A DNA stretch of 64,000 nt from Neocallimastix lanati (nom. inval.) (lineage: Eukaryota > Neocallimastigomycota > Neocallimastigomycetes > Neocallimastigales > Neocallimastigaceae), in the NCBI GenBank assembly GCA_016946835.1, contig JACVTC010000065.1:542501-606500 (forward strand). The letters run 5' to 3'. How positions within the stretch are numbered: position 1 is the first letter of the stretch; each line of letters begins with the position of its first letter. Positions 38,887 through 50,315 of this stretch are shown here, in pieces. A model generated the notes under the pieces. That model worked only from the letters and a program-made list of their open reading frames with translations. It did no database searches and was not told the origin of the DNA. Position numbers and translations under genes: made by a program.

Positions 38887-39375
38887 TTTACATGAAATAT
38901 TTACAAGTATTTGCATTTTTCTTTAAAATTAAACTATTAATAATTTATAAATAAAAAGAATAATTAAATAAAATAAAAGTAATAAAATTAATAATAAAAT
39001 AAATATTTAATAATAAAATAAATAAATTTGTTTATTATAAAAATAATTAAAAATATTTTGTTATTTAAATTAATTAATTTTGTTATTATAAAAATATTAT
39101 TTAATTATAAAATTAATTATAAAAATTATTATAAAACTAATTATAAAAATTAATTATTTTATTTTAAATTTAATCTTAATATTTTTATTTTGAAAAATAT
39201 ATAATATTTCTTTCATATCTGAGTATTAATGTAATTTTTAAGTGTAATTTATTTGTTTTATTTAATTAATTAATTAATTTTTTTTTTTTATTAAATTATT
39301 ATTAAACTTGGCTAAGGTTAGTTTTGATTTTATGTATAATAAATTTTCAAGATTTATTAATTTTGTTATTTATCA
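38612..39375 (+). mobile_element. LTR-like unit, family F (older copy)
   Basis: TGATAAATTTTAGAAATTATC..TTTATCA, followed by GAA and the next TG. The start resembles the family F unit at 43547. Confidence 0.45.
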
Positions 39376-40216
39376 GAATGATAAGAAACGAAATATTTAA
39401 TTAATAATTAATATAAATAAAGTTAATAAGAAAAATAAGAAATAAATATATTATAAATATTAAATAGTTAAATAATTTTATAAATAATTGTTTATAAACA
39501 TAACTTTAAAATGAAGAATTAGTATAAATAGTTATTAGAAATAATACTTTAATAAATGTTCCTAATTATCCAGTAAAATTAGTATATAATATTTTAATAA
39601 AATTAGAATTAATATTGATTAATTTTATATTTTGATTATTATAATTATGTTATAAAAGAATTGTATTAAAGGTTTACTAATTACCTATAAATATTAGAAT
39701 ATTAATAAAACAATATTTTATTTAAAAATGAATTAAATATTTTTATTTAAGTGTTATTATTTAAATATATAAAGACTTGTTATGGACAAGTATAAAAATC
39801 ATGTTAAGATTTTGATATAATTTATAGTTTAAATTTAAATAAAATAATATGTTCTATTAAAAAATATTCACTAAGTCGATATGTCTATATAGTAATATAC
39901 TATATAGATATATAATAATAATAATAAATATTTAAATGTTTAGTTTAATAAAAATTTATTTATAATAAACTTTGATAATTAGAATTATCAAATTAATTTG
40001 ATTTTAAATTTATTGATTTTATTTAATAATAAAATATCTATAATATATTACTATTAAGGTAATTTTACAATAACCTTACAAAGAACATAAAAGAGAGATT
40101 TTTACATCTTTCTTTTATACTTTGTAAGTTACATAAAAATAATATTTAATTATAAGATATTAATAATATTGTAATATAAATAATAATAAAATATAAGGAT
40201 AAATTTAATTATATAG

Positions 40217-42209
40217 GAATGTGAAGCATTTCGACATAATTTATGTATAATCATCATAAAATTTTGTACAATGTGTATAATATATGTAATACGCCACTAT
40301 TTTCAACGTATATTTTTATTTATTGTTTTTTAGTATTAAAAAAATAAAATAAAAACAAAAATAAATAAAAGAATAAATGTATTTTAGCATTAAAAAAATA
40401 AAATAAAAACAAAAAAAGAATAAATAAGTTTTCTGTTGAGAATTTTATTTTATTTTTATTTTTTTCTAATTTTATTTTATTATTATATTTTATTATTAAA
40501 TATTTTAATAATAAAACCTTTCTATTTTATTTTATTCAAATAAAATAAATAAAATTATATATTTTATTATTAAATTAATAATTTCAATATTGAATATCAT
40601 ATTTTTTATATAAATAAGTCTTATTAAAATATTCCAAAAAATTTAAAAAATTGAAATAATTATATATTTGACATATAATTTTAATATAATTATAAATATC
40701 AAATATATATTCAGGATTTATAAAAGGAAAATTTGTAATAGCTTTATATAACAAATAAATTTTATGATTATTTTCAACTTCATTATAACATAATTTATTT
40801 TTTTGAACTTCAAACGATCTTTTATAATGCCATACACAATATTTAATAGTAATATTATGAAATATTTTAATGGAAGCATTGGATATACTTTTTTCAAAAT
40901 CACAATGCAAAATTTTTGGTATAACTATAATATTATTATTATAATTACTTTCATTCTTTTTTAATTCTACAAATAACAATTCATAGGTTGCTTATTCTTT
41001 ATTATTTAATATAGATAGTGATGTAGTATAAAAACTATTTATTTCTGGAGCAAATACTCTTGTTATAAACACTTGATAACCAAATATTGGTGCAATATAA
41101 AATGTACCATCAGCAAACATATGTTCGTTGTATTTTATAGACAATTCTGTTTGGAATGGGGAATGATGATTGAAAAATTATAATATTAGAATTTTTGTAT
41201 ATCATAAAATTTTCATCTCTTTCGTTTATATAATATTCAGATTTATCTGGAATTTCATTAAATTTTGATATATCAGGAGGTAGTTGTTTTTTAATATATC
41301 TTGATATTTGGGATTTAATTGAATTATATTCAGGGCATATCAATCCAATTTCTTCAAATATTTCATTATATATGTTTTGGATTTATATCAAATGGGATTG
41401 AGGTTTTTCTAATTTCATTTTTCATTTTATGTTTTACTATTGATACAGATGCATCATATTCTTTTCCTGGATGAGTATGTTTGGTTTCATATTTTATTAC
41501 TTTATTATTATCATTTAGAATAATGTAAGATTTACATTTTTTAACTGTTTTATATTTAGTACATTGGAATATTTTTGTATTATTCGTTATATACCATAAA
41601 TTAAATTTATATTTTCTATTTACAATGATTTGGTTTTTTTCTTTATTAGTTTCACTTATTTCTAATTGATCATCCTTTATTATAAATATTTTAAATTAAA
41701 AGCTTTATTTTTTATATTTTAATTTTTTTTGTTTTAATTTTTTTTATCTTATATTTTATTTTATTCTTTTTTTTTTATTTTTTTTTTTATTTTATATTTT
41801 ACTTTATTATTTATTTTTTTTTATCTTATATTTTATTTAATACTTTTTTTTTTTATTTTATATTTTACTTTTATATTTTACTTTTTTTTTTTTATATTTT
41901 ATATTTTACTTTATTATTTTTTTATATTTTTTATTTTACTTTATTATTTATTTTTTTTATTTTTTATTTATTTTTATTTATTTTTTATTTACTTTATTAT
42001 ATATATATTTTTTTTTACTGTAAATGTTTTTAAAATTAATAAAAATAAAAATTAAAATAAAAATTAAAATAAAAATTAAAATAAAAATAAAAATAAAAAT
42101 AAAAATAAAAATAAATTTAACCCTATTCCTATTCATTTATTTTTACAAGCCACATTGTAATACATGAATAAATGATCAAACATAAATTATGTCGAAATGC
42201 AATACTCCC
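40217..42209. mobile_element. MULE DNA transposon with 9-bp target duplication
   Basis: The terminal inverted repeats share GCATTTCGACATAATTTATG (left from 40217, right end inverted to 42209). They are bracketed by a perfect 9-bp duplication ATTATATAG (40208-40216 and 42210-42218), the size expected for Mutator-like elements. It encodes a transposase on the - strand. The promoter-side 300 bp (41700-42010) is a T-rich repeat. The intact TIRs and duplication point to a fairly recent insertion into an older LTR unit. Confidence 0.88.
40584..41690 (-). pseudogene. MULE transposase with N-terminal FLYWCH zinc finger
   Basis: From N to C: a FLYWCH-like finger (W and C in KFNLWYITNNTKIFQC, then CKSY and HTHPG) near 41470-41620; SEYYINERDENFMIY; then the first catalytic Asp in HMFADGTFYIAP near 41100, FGYQVF, and the second Asp in HCDFEKS near 40890, followed by the CVWHYKRS stretch. 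This is the usual FLYWCH-MULE layout in fungi. The frame is interrupted by about two frameshifts (near 41375 and 41150) and one stop (near 41000), and no good start codon is seen, so the copy is probably inactive. Plain DNA transposon gene. Confidence 0.8.
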
Positions 42210-42571
42210 ATTATATAGTTAATTTGAATAATTGAATTTAATATAGATATGTTGTAAACATATATAAAAACATAATATAAATAAAATACACGTGACGTCA
42301 AATGTATCATTGAAATTAATTATTAATATAAACCTTATTTATTAATATTCTCAGAATTATTAGGCCTAAGATAACCCTTTAAATATTAAACAAGAATTTA
42401 TATTAATTATTAATTATTTAAATATATATATTATTTATAATTAAATAAATAATATTTTTAATTATTGAAATGTAAATAACTGAAATTGAGATTTCAATCC
42501 AGTTATTATTTCAACAAATCATAATAGTTATGAAATGGGAAACAAGATAAATTCCTATTTCATATTAAGAA

Positions 42572-43541
42572 TGATAGACTCGGGGTTGACACGTATAGAA
42601 TTAAAATCAAGCAGGGGGGACGGGTATTACCCCGCTTTGATTTTAAAAAAAAAAAAATTTTTTTTTTTTATTAAAATTTTTTTATTATTTATTAATATTA
42701 AAATTTATTTTTTTAAAGTACAAATATTTAATTTTTAAGAAATATTTACATATTTATATTTTTTTATGAATTTAAAGTATAATTATTTGTTTATAATTTA
42801 AGTAATTTTATAGAATTATTGAATTAATTTTATATCAATAATTCATTTTTGTTTTATTTTTTATAAATATAATAATATAATATTCAAATATAATTTAATT
42901 GAAAATAATTATAAAATAAATATATAGAAAATAGTTTTACTATTTTCTTTGATATTTTTAAGTTAAATAAATTGTTTTTAAAGATTAATATAATAAATTT
43001 AATAATCTTTAATTATTTTAAATAATAATTGTAATTATTTTCAAAATAAAATAAAATTTTTATAATATTTAATTAATAAATTTGATAATATTTAAATAAT
43101 AAATTTTTATAATAATTAATAATTTTTAATAATAATTTTTAATAATAAATTTAATTAATAATCTTAATAATTTTATAATAATATTTAATAGTTATAATAA
43201 ATAAATTTTTATAATAATATTTAATAATTTTAATAATTTTATAATATTAATAGTTTATAATAATTTTTATAATAATATTTAATTAATAATTTTAATAATT
43301 TAGTATCTTAAAAGTGTAATTTTAATATTTACAATTGTATTTTAATATATAAATATATTTAAATATATAACAATAAAGTAATTAATTAAAATTGATTTAC
43401 ATCATTTACAAGTTAAAATTAATTTATATCAAAATAAATTAAATTTTATTATTAAGTTTAGGTTATCAAGAATATAGGAAAGTACAATTTAGTAAAGAAT
43501 TATTAATAATAAAATAAAGGTTATTAATTCATTCTTTACCA
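42572..43541 (+). mobile_element. LTR-like unit, family C
   Basis: TGATAGACTCGGGGTTGACAC..TTCATTCTTTACCA. Near its left end lies a GC-rich hairpin (AAAATCAAGC..GCTTTGATTTT, 42602-42646). It is present inverted at 54528-55542. AGAA precedes it and GGAAC follows. Confidence 0.7.
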
Positions 43542-43546
43542 GGAAC

Positions 43547-44377
43547 TGACAAACGATTCTATTATCTTAATTTGAAGTTATTACTTCAAAAGTGATAATA
43601 GATGTATCAAGTTTGATATAAAATTTAATATAAATGAATTTGTTTTATTATTATTAATAATTAAGTTATTATTATTCTAGCTTAACACTGAATTGTTATT
43701 AATTTTTCAAAATTATACTTTTCTTTTGTGTTTAGAATTAATTTTTATTATTATATTTATTAATTTTTATTATTATATTTATTAATTTTTATTATTATTT
43801 ATTAATTTTTATTATTATTTATTAATTTTTATTATTATTTATTAATTTTTATTATTATTTATTAATTTTTATTATTATTTATTAATTTTTATTATTATTT
43901 ATTAATATAATATTTGGTAATTTTTTTTTTATTACATTTCTAATAACAACAAGAAATTAATTTTATAAAATATTTACAAGTATTTATATTTTTACAATAA
44001 TTTAAAGTATTTACAATTTTTAATAATAAAACAATTAAGAATAATTATATTTATAAAAATAAACAATAAAATAAACAAATAAACAATTAATACAAGAATT
44101 ATTATAAACAAAGAATTCAAAATAATAAAAAAAGAGAAAATTGTTTACAAACTATTTACTTTTAATTAAAAAGAGAAATTAATTAACATTAGTATTTTAT
44201 TATTTTAAAAATTAAAATAGAATTAAAGTATAATTTCGAGTTTTAGAATTTAATTAAAATAAATTTTTTTATTATGATTTTAATTTCAAATTTTAATTTA
44301 TTAATTTATTGTTGAATAGGTTAGATATTATTCAAGCTTTCTAATAATTTTATACGTAAGAATTCCAATCTGTATCA
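43547..44377 (+). mobile_element. LTR-like unit, family F
   Basis: TGACAAACGATTC..AATCTGTATCA, between GGAAC and GAA. Contains about ten TTTATTAATTTTTATTATTA microsatellite units (43740-43910). Confidence 0.6.
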
Positions 44378-44380
44378 GAA

Positions 44381-45089
44381 TGTAAGTGTTGACTAATTAA
44401 TTAGTCACACTTAACCAAATATAATATAAATATTATATTTATTTTTATTATTAATTAAGATTTAAATAATTTTACAATAAAATTAATACTTAATATTATT
44501 TAATATACTATAATTTTAATAATTGTTATTAAATAATAAAATAAAAATAATTATTAATTTATAAAATTAATTTTTTAACTAATTAATAATTAATTATTAT
44601 GAAATATAAACAATATCTTTAATTAATAACCAATTTCAATTTAATATAAATAATTAATCATTTGATTTATCATTAACAATAATACGTGATTAATTATATT
44701 AAAACATTTAATATTAATATAATTAATATTAAATTAATATAAAATTAATTAATAATTATAAACTTAAAACATCAAAAAAAATAATTTCATAAAATATTGG
44801 TTAATTGCCAATATTAAATAATATTAAATAATATTAAATAATATTAAATAATAAATAATTAATTTATTTTATCTTTCAGGTTTTTTCTCATAATCTTTTT
44901 CCTGAAAGAATAACTTTTAAGATTATGAACAAAAAAATTATAAATAACCTTGATTTTTTCTATAAAATAAAAATCAAGAGTTATTATTTAGAAAATAATA
45001 TATAATAAAATTTCTTAATAAACTCGAAATATTTTTTAACAATTATTGTTATTTTTATAAAAGTTAAGTATTAATTTTGTGTTATTACA
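44381..45089 (-). mobile_element. solo LTR of family X (X0)
   Basis: TGTAAGTGTTG..GTTATTACA with CAGAA duplicated on both sides (44376-44380, 45090-45094). The structured core is read on the - strand, with CATAATCTT/AAGATTATG and CTTTCAGG/CCTGAAAG (44890-44927). It was inserted exactly at the junction between two array units. Confidence 0.75.
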
Positions 45090-45095
45090 CAGAAC

Positions 45096-46229
45096 TGATA
45101 CGGGCTGGGGTTGAAACATTAAGATATTCAAAACAAAAAAAATAAATATTAACACATAACTATAAAAATAAATTTGGAAACAAGAAAAAAAATTAAATTT
45201 TAAAATATTCTTTATTTAAATTTAAAATTAAAATTATTTGTTCCAAGTATTAAAAAGGAAGAAATTTATTCTTCTTTTTATACTTTTATTTTAATACATT
45301 TTATTTATTATTAATATATTCTTTATAAAAAAAACTATTATAACTATTTTATTTTAATTTTTAACTATTATTTTAAATTATTTTTTTAAAAAAAAAAAAA
45401 ATAACATTTATTAAATTAAAATATAAAAAATTAATTTAGAGATTGTATCACGAAGGGCATTCCGGGCGGTAGCTTCTTCTTGATATTGTTTTTCAGAAAG
45501 AGAATTATACAGAATTGATATTTTCTGTATTTTAGATCATTTTTTTATTATTGAAATTCTGTATTTTAGTTCATTTTTATTTTTAATAAAGATTTAATTT
45601 ATTTTTGATTTTTGATTTATTTTTAGTTTATTTCAAAGGTTTAGAAAATATTATACAGAAACTTATAATTCTGTATTTTATATCAAATATTTATTGAAAT
45701 AGGTTTTTATTATTCTTAATATAAAAATAAGAATTAATAATGATTTAAATATTATATAATTTTTAATAAGAATATTTAATAATAATTTTTATTATATTTG
45801 ATATTAATAAAAGATTTTAATAAGAATATTTAATAATAATTTTTATTATATTTGATATTAATAAAAGAATTTAATAATAATATTTAATAATAATTTTTAT
45901 TATATTTGATATTAATAAAAGATTTTAATAAGAATATTTAATAATAATTTTTATTATATTTGATATTAATAAAAGAAATTTATAAGAATATTTAATAATA
46001 ATTTTTATTATATTTAATATTAATAAAAGAATTTTATAAGAATATTTAATAATAATTTTTATTATATTTAATATTAATAAAAGAAATTTATAAGAGTATT
46101 TAATAATAATTTTTATTATATTTGATATTAATAAAAGATTTTAATAAGAATATTTAATAATAATTTTATTTTATTATTATTAAGAGTATTTAATAGGAAA
46201 TACAAGGTATTTAGTGACACCCCGTATCA
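45096..46229 (+). mobile_element. LTR-like unit, family B
   Basis: TGATACGGGCTGGGGTTGAAA..GTGACACCCCGTATCA. Contains a strikingly GC-rich conserved island (about 45440-45500) and eight or so tandem copies of a unit of about 54 bp (45740-46190). An inverted, larger relative is 56551-58444. GAAC precedes it. Confidence 0.75.
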
Positions 46230-46232
46230 GAA

Positions 46233-46912
46233 TGTAATAATCTATTTATAATATACTAACTATAACTAGATTATTAATATTTTAAGATATAAAAATTTAT
46301 ACTTAACTTTATATAGAGTTTATTATAAACACTAAATATTGAAATAACCAAAAAGACTTTATTTTCTTTTAATTTATTATATAGCATTATATAATAATAA
46401 CTCTAATTTCTTTAATCAAAGAAATTTGAGTTCTTTTATACTTTTTTATTTATAATTATTTTAATAGATGAAATTATTAAATAGATGTAATTATTAAATA
46501 AATAAAATAGATAAGATAAATTTAACAAATCAAATAAAGGTATCTAATCTTAACAAATTGATATTCAGGAAAAGATTAGTAGAAAAACCTGAATAACTTC
46601 GATTAATATTCTAATATATTAATCATCGTATTAATTAATAAAAACCCAATCATAATAATATTGGGGAAAAAATTAATTAACCGATTACTAAAATCTTATT
46701 AATTATCAACTAATTGAAATAATAAAATATAAATAATATTTTTAAGTAATTAATACATTACAACAAATTTGTTTACATTATTTTTCAATATATTAATTTG
46801 GATAAATTAATATATTTTTTACATGTTAATAAATATTGAAATATAAATGAAATATAAATTAATTAAATAAGAAGATAGATTATTTTATAAGAAATAAATT
46901 TATATTCTTACG
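46233..46912 (+). mobile_element. solo LTR of family X (X2)
   Basis: TGTAATAATC..ATTCTTACG with CAGAA on both sides (46228-46232, 46913-46917), opposite in orientation to X1. The structured core starts at CTAATCTT 46544-46551 and uses different but still complementary stem sequences (TTCAGG/CCTGAA, GATTAATAT/ATATTAATC, CCCAAT/ATTGGG). Confidence 0.8.
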
Positions 46913-46918
46913 CAGAAC

Positions 46919-47391
46919 TGATACGATATTTTATTTATGTATCTAAATTAATATTTATTTATGGGCAATGACAATAAGGAATTATGACAAAATAATATAT
47001 TCTAATATTAAATAGAAATAACACATACAATAATACAAAATAAAGTAATAAATATATCTCTTTAATGTACTCTTTATTTATTATTAATTATTAATTATTA
47101 ATTATTACATCAATTATTATTATTACTCTCTTATATAAATATTATAATTAATTATCTCAAATATACACAATATCTCTTTTTAACTATACTAAAATAAAAT
47201 ATAAAAATAGCTATTTATGTGAATTAATTTATCATAAGTATATACTTATAAATAAAAGAATTCTTCGTTTACTAATTATTATTCTAAAATTATATATATT
47301 ATTCTAAAATTATTATTGACCAATAATATTTAAGTATTTCTTTAACCTAAAGAATCTACCTAAATACCATTTTTATAGGTGTCACGTATCA
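46919..47391 (+). mobile_element. LTR-like unit, family A (young)
   Basis: 473 bp, TGATACGATATTTTATTT..GTGTCACGTATCA, preceded by GAAC. About 98 % identical by eye to 48264-48729, so both are young. Confidence 0.85.
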
Positions 47392-47394
47392 GAA

Positions 47395-48257
47395 TGTAAG
47401 AATCTATAATTATTTGCTAACAAATAATTATATTTTCTTAGTTAAGTTATTATAACTATAACTTTATTTAATTACATATAATATTTATTAAATTTATTTA
47501 ATTTAATTTTAAATATTCATTAATTTAACAAAATTTATTTAATTAATTTTAAATAATATATTTACAATATGTTAAATTCTCTACTGTAACTAATGTATTT
47601 TGTATTGTATTCTATTCTGTATTTTATAATGTATTCTGTATTTTATTAACTATTTAATTTTATATTTTTAATATAAGGATAAATTATATGATCGAAATAT
47701 CTTTTATTATTTTATTCTTTTATTTTCGATCATTAGATTAGATTGGAAAATCGGTTAATTAAGATTTTTTCCAATTACTTTTTAGAAGTAATCGGTTTTA
47801 CTTAATTAATGCGATGATCGATATGGATAGAATATCGATCGAAAACTTATCTAGGTTTTTCTATCTAATCTTTTCCTAGATAAGAGATTTGTTAAGATTA
47901 GAAAACCCTTTCTTATTTAACCTTATTTTCATAAAAAAATATAAATAAGGCTCTTGAGTTCTCTTTGAGAAATCAAGAGTTATTATTATAAAAAACATAG
48001 TTATAATAGTAACATTTTTATATTTTTAACTTTAATAAATTAATAAAAATATTTTATTCAAAAACATATTTTTAAGATCAATTTATACAAACAATTCTTC
48101 TCTTACATTTTGTGTTATTATTATAATTAATTTTATAATAAACTCTACATTAAAGGTAAAAAAATTTATTTTATTTTATTTTCTCAACTTAATGAATTAG
48201 TCGTTAAGTTGTAGTTAATAATTCTATTTTGAGTTAGTTCTTAATAGAATTATTACA
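47395..48257 (-). mobile_element. solo LTR of family X (X1)
   Basis: 863 bp, TGTAAGAATC..GAATTATTACA with CAGAA on both sides (47390-47394, 48258-48262). Without it the junction reads CGTATCA-GAAC-TGATACG. The structured core lies on the - strand (about 47700-47905), with a TATAAATAAGG and the 5' hairpin at 47940-47985. Confidence 0.85.
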
Positions 48258-48263
48258 CAGAAC

Positions 48264-48729
48264 TGATACGATATTTTATTTATGTATCTAAATTAATATT
48301 TATTTATGGGCAATGACAATAAGGAATTATGACAAAATAATATATTCTAATATTAAATAGAAATAACACATACAATAATACAAAATAAAGTAATAAATAT
48401 ATCTTTTTAATGTACTCTTTATTTATTATTAATTATTAATTATTACATCAATTATTATTATTACTCTCTTACATAAATATTATAATTAATTATCTCAAAT
48501 ATACATAATATCTCTTTTTAACTATACTAAAATAAAATATAAAAATAGCTATTTATGTGAATTAATTTATCATAAGTATATACTTATAAATAAAAGAATT
48601 CTCCGTTTAACAATTATTATTCTAAAATTATATATATTATTATAAAATTATTATTGACCAATAATATTTAAGTATTTCTTTAACCTAAAGAATCTACCTA
48701 AATACCATTTTTATAGTGGTCACGTATCA
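48264..48729 (+). mobile_element. LTR-like unit, family A, next to tRNA-Asn
   Basis: 466 bp, TGATACGATATT..GGTCACGTATCA. GAAC lies on its left (completed across X1) and GAAC at 48730-48733 on its right. Its last base is 14 nt upstream of the mature tRNA-Asn. Youngest layer of the array. Confidence 0.88.
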
Positions 48730-48743
48730 GAACTAATGAAATG

Positions 48744-48817
48744 GCTCTTATGGTGCAATTGGCTAGCGCATTTGGCTGTTAACCGAGAGGTTGGTGGTTC
48801 AAGCCCACCTAGGAGCG
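48744..48817 (+). tRNA. tRNA-Asn (GTT)
   Basis: A complete cloverleaf: acceptor GCTCTTA/TAGGAGC (one G-U) with discriminator G, D arm with AATTGGCTA, anticodon stem TTTGG/CCGAG with loop CTGTTAA (GTT), T arm GGTGG-TTCAAGC-CCACC. No intron. Only TTT follows, so transcription may read through into the tRNA-Arg-like gene 14 nt downstream. It is the anchor of the LTR array to its left. Confidence 0.95.
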
Positions 48818-48831
48818 TTTCATACTTAAAT

Positions 48832-48905
48832 GCTTGTGTAGCTTAATCGGATAGGGCGTTAGACTTCTAATCTGAAGATTGTGGGTTCAAGTCCCGCCAC
48901 TTGAG
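48832..48905 (+). tRNA. tRNA-Arg (TCT)-like, imperfect acceptor stem
   Basis: D arm GCTT-AATCGGATA-GGGC, anticodon stem TTAGA/TCTGA with loop CTTCTAA (TCT), T arm GTGGG-TTCAAGT-CCCGC are all good. The acceptor (GCTTGTG against CACTTGA) has three mismatches, so this may be a decaying gene or need editing or tolerance. TTTTT follows at about 48908, a fitting Pol III terminator for a two-tRNA transcript. Confidence 0.75.
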
Positions 48906-49359
48906 TGTTTTTATATTTTATAAAAAATATTCAAGTACTTCTCCGAGTACCTATTTTTTTCCCCCAATGATATGAACATTTTTTTTTTTTTTTTTTTAAG
49001 TACTTAATTATTATTCGTGACATTAAATTATTATCTCAATATTAGTAGATTTCAAAATGAATTTCAGTAATCGATCAATTGAAATTAAATTAAAATAAGC
49101 GAAAGAGTTAATAGCTTGAAAAATTAATGAAATCTCTAATTAGTTCATCAATTTGTGTTTATTTTAGTGTTCTGGAGGGAGTACTGGTGTATATCATAAT
49201 TAAAATATATATTAATAGAAAAAGTCTTACTAGAGATACAAATTACTTGAAGGAAAATAAATTAAAGTTATATTAAATAAAATTAATAAAATTAAGTAAT
49301 TATAGCAATTGAATTTTTTTTTGAAATGAGTTCTATAAATTTTAAATAATTAAAAAAGG
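48906..49359. other. spacer 3' of the tRNA pair
   Basis: A Pol III terminator-like T-run, then AT-rich DNA. No LTR unit is seen on this side of the tRNAs, in contrast to the upstream side. Confidence 0.45.
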
Positions 49360-50315
49360 AACTCAGGATATTGAGAAAATATCCTGAGATAATTTAGATA
49401 TTAATACTTGGAAGTTTGACTAAGAGCTACAGATAGAACTCGAAGATATTGTAGACTCCAAGTTTATATTTTATACTTGTGTTTTGACCTCGATAGGTGA
49501 AACAAAGAAAATCATTCACGAATTAGTTGGTAATAAGAATTTTAAAAATGATAATGATAATGTAATGATAATATAATGATAATGATAATAATAATGATGA
49601 TGATGATGATGATAAAGAAGAATATAATGAATATGGAGAAAGAAATGTTTCGCCTGTAACGGTTTATCCTTCCTCTGACCGAATAGTAAAAGTTTTAGAA
49701 AACTTTTATAGAATTAGAAAATATCAAAATAATTTATTACAAGAGCAATAAGTTCTTGGAATTAAGAGGAATGAAACAATTAGGGAATTTAAAATTAGAT
49801 ATAAAACCTTTTAAAATTGAATAAAAAGAAAAGACTTCAAATATGTGTTTTTGACCATAAAGACTCCATTTAAAATAATGTTGAAGCCTGGAAATATTTA
49901 ACCTTATTTGATGACATTCCTTAATTGAAAACCTTTAGAATTGTTGAAAAAGAAGATAAATTATATGGTTAATAATCAACGATGATATTCGTCAACCTAT
50001 TCACTTCCTACAAGAATTTCTTCTCTTAATATTAAGAATAAAGTAATTTTAATTGTCCAATAAAAATTTTGAACAAAAATCAAAAATTAAAAAAATGGAA
50101 GATAGTGATATGGAAGAATTAACAGGAAAAATGAAGAATTTAACAATTAAGGCTTGTTATTTATGTAAAGAACTCGATCATTATCAAAATCAATGTTCAA
50201 AATTGAAGGAAATTGTTGATGATGAAAATGAAATAAAAAATAATAAACGTTTATATTGAATCATGGAATAAGAAGCTCTACCATTGTAACGAATGTTAAG
50301 GTTTAGAGAAATTAG

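Larger units (their letters stand above)
39379..42567 (+). mobile_element. LTR-like unit, family G, split by a MULE
   Basis: Begins TGATAAGAAACG after AGAA and runs to about 42567, again next to AGAA. It holds a conserved hairpin (CTTACAAAG near 40075 with CTTTGTAAG near 40120) that recurs at 62280-62335. The MULE 40217-42209 is inserted in it, so the LTR is the older of the two. Confidence 0.45.

Noticed and set aside
42535-42738. 67-residue open frame across the start of the family C unit
   Set aside because: It crosses an LTR boundary and a GC-rich hairpin, and the inverted copy does not keep it as a protein.
37121-48729. Tandem units as DIRS, Crypton or rolling-circle products
   Set aside because: No tyrosine recombinase or Rep/helicase coding is seen. 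TG..CA ends, short target duplications and a fixed distance to a tRNA fit repeated LTR insertion better.
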